Source: a virus. Taken from it: a stretch of DNA of 55,805 nt. The notes beneath the pieces were generated by a model. The model was given only the letters and a program-made list of their open reading frames with translations. It was not told the DNA's origin and searched no databases. The stretch lies in the IMG/VR virus record IMGVR_UViG_3300010392_003744, positions 1-55,805 of that record. One strand, 5' to 3'. Numbering within the stretch: position 1 is the first letter of the stretch; each line of letters starts with the position of its first letter. Shown here one piece after another: positions 55,021-55,805 of the stretch. The position numbers were made by a program, and so were the translations under genes.

Positions 55021-55805
55021 TCGTCGAGATCGAGAACGTCGTCGTTCAGCAGCGAGATCCCGAGCAGAGCGAAGGACATCAGGACACGAAGGGACGGTGT
55101 TGAGAGTCCCTTCAGAGATCGATGGCTTCTTTGCAATGAAAGAAGGAGTCAAGACGATCGACATCCTACCGTATACGGTAGGAAAGGGAAATCCCTTTGC
55201 GGACGAAGGGATGGAGTATTTTGAGAGGACATTCTTCATTTACCGAAGAATTGGGCCGGACGAAAAGTCGTATGTGTGTCCGTCCAAGACATTCGGCGAA
55301 AGAGATTACATCCAGGAGTGGAAGCAGGAGAAGTCGTCTGATCCGAAGTACACAGCCGATGAGCTGAAGGCGCTGAATCCGAAGGAGAGACAGTTGTTCT
55401 TGGTTCGGGATCACGCCGAACCCGACAAGATTCTCTTGTGGGAGGTGAGTTATCGTTTGTTCGGTGAGTTGCTGGATAGTCGAGTCAAGAATGCCAGCGA
55501 GAAGTCGGGTTGGGAATTCTTCTACGATCCAGATGAGAGTGGGTTCAGTCTTCGTCTGACCATCACCGAAAAAGACGCCGGTGGATTCAGCTTCACTGAA
55601 GTCACTGCGATCGATTTTGAGCCGAGAGATGAGCCGCTGCCTGCAAAATTCTCCAATCACGGGATTTGCTTGGACAAGCTGCTGGTGAAGAAGTCATACG
55701 ACGAACTTCGTCGCATCTTTCTTGGTCTTCCGGCTGAAGATGACGATTCAGTCGAAAATGACGAAGCGGATGCTCCGCAACCGAAGAAGGATCGACCGAA
55801 GAAGG
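55013..55805 (+). CDS. gp32-like ssDNA-binding protein (partial)
   Basis: Open from ATG 55013 to the window end (264 codons; 3' end missing). After a basic Arg-rich N-terminus come IDILPYTVGKGNPFADEGME, YFERTFFIYRRIGPDEKSYVCP, LNPKERQLFLVRD and ILLWEVSYRLFGELL, matching phage ssDNA-binding proteins of the gp32-like OB-fold group. The zinc-type CPIC motif usual after the VCPSKTFG segment is missing; ERDYIQEW stands there. The C-terminus becomes acidic (EDDDSVENDEAD), as expected for a protein-interaction tail. It would coat single strands at the fork. Confidence 0.78.
   Translation, partial: MANRRDRERRRSAARSRAERRTSGHEGTVLRVPSEIDGFFAMKEGVKTIDILPYTVGKGNPFADEGMEYFERTFFIYRRIGPDEKSYVCPSKTFGERDYIQEWKQEKSSDPKYTADELKALNPKERQLFLVRDHAEPDKILLWEVSYRLFGELLDSRVKNASEKSGWEFFYDPDESGFSLRLTITEKDAGGFSFTEVTAIDFEPRDEPLPAKFSNHGICLDKLLVKKSYDELRRIFLGLPAEDDDSVENDEADAPQPKKDRPKK

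Noticed and set aside
1-55805. CRISPR arrays, insertion sequences, integrase, terminase or lysis genes
   Set aside because: No spaced direct-repeat array, transposase, integrase, terminase ATPase or endolysin motif was seen on either strand of this window.

Overview
The window is one arm of a tailed double-stranded DNA virus genome (siphovirus-like) or a closely related prophage. Every gene I can support is on the + strand, packed with short overlaps (ATGA, GTGA, TGATG) and very few gaps. The standard code is used, with ATG, GTG and some TTG starts. HK97-type head genes, a tail tube, a tape measure gene with a lambda-style frameshift upstream, and no sheath gene point to a long non-contractile tail. 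The host is probably a planctomycete: two virion proteins end in long Ser/Gln runs of a kind common in that phylum, there are sulfotransferase-like genes, and a Cys-rich tail protein. This is an inference from style, not proof. Terminase, lysis and integration genes are not seen, and both window ends cut through the genome.

Layout. (1) 0-14.3 kb, head and neck: connector-like genes, portal, Mu F/SPP1 gp7-like protein, prohead protease, capsid, HK97 gp10-like neck protein, tail terminator, two poly-Ser-tailed proteins and the tail tube; strong intrinsic terminators follow at least three transcription units. (2) 13.6-22.6 kb, tail: two assembly chaperone frames joined by a -1 slippery site, the tape measure protein, and four large baseplate/tip candidates including a protein with about 39 cysteines. 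(3) 22.6-32.4 kb, a surface-chemistry island: sulfotransferase-like proteins, four SAM methyltransferases, at least five glycosyltransferase-like proteins, a cupin and a KdsB-like cytidylyltransferase. (4) 32.8-41.2 kb, regulation and replication start: sigma-like protein, SNF2 helicase, ribbon-helix-helix protein, zinc/TOPRIM primase, DUF932 protein, a winged-helix initiator candidate carrying an iteron-like palindrome cluster inside its own gene, and a DnaB-like helicase. (5) 41.3-48.0 kb, a DNA-base modification cassette: LmbE/PIG-L deacetylase fused to a QueD-like T-fold, a PP-loop enzyme, a GT4 glycosyltransferase, QueD, QueE, FolE and a DpdA-like transglycosylase. (6) 48.3-55.8 kb, replisome: sliding clamp, uracil-DNA glycosylase/exonuclease fusion, MazG, stand-alone PolA polymerase domain, clamp loader, a zinc-ribbon coiled-coil protein and a gp32-like ssDNA-binding protein cut by the window end.

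How it may work together. FolE, QueD and QueE would make 7-carboxy-7-deazaguanine from GTP, and the DpdA-like protein would insert the base into DNA, which in known phages blocks host restriction. No QueC is visible; instead the cassette carries a PP-loop protein with an unfamiliar C-terminal half and a glycosyltransferase/deacetylase pair, the enzyme logic of bacillithiol and mycothiol synthesis. The most interesting hypothesis is therefore a further-decorated, perhaps amino-sugar-bearing, deazaguanine. The separate glycan/sulfate island may decorate the virion or alter the host surface. Several RNA structures (frameshift site, intragenic terminator-like hairpin, nested hairpins, leader structures) suggest RNA-level control.
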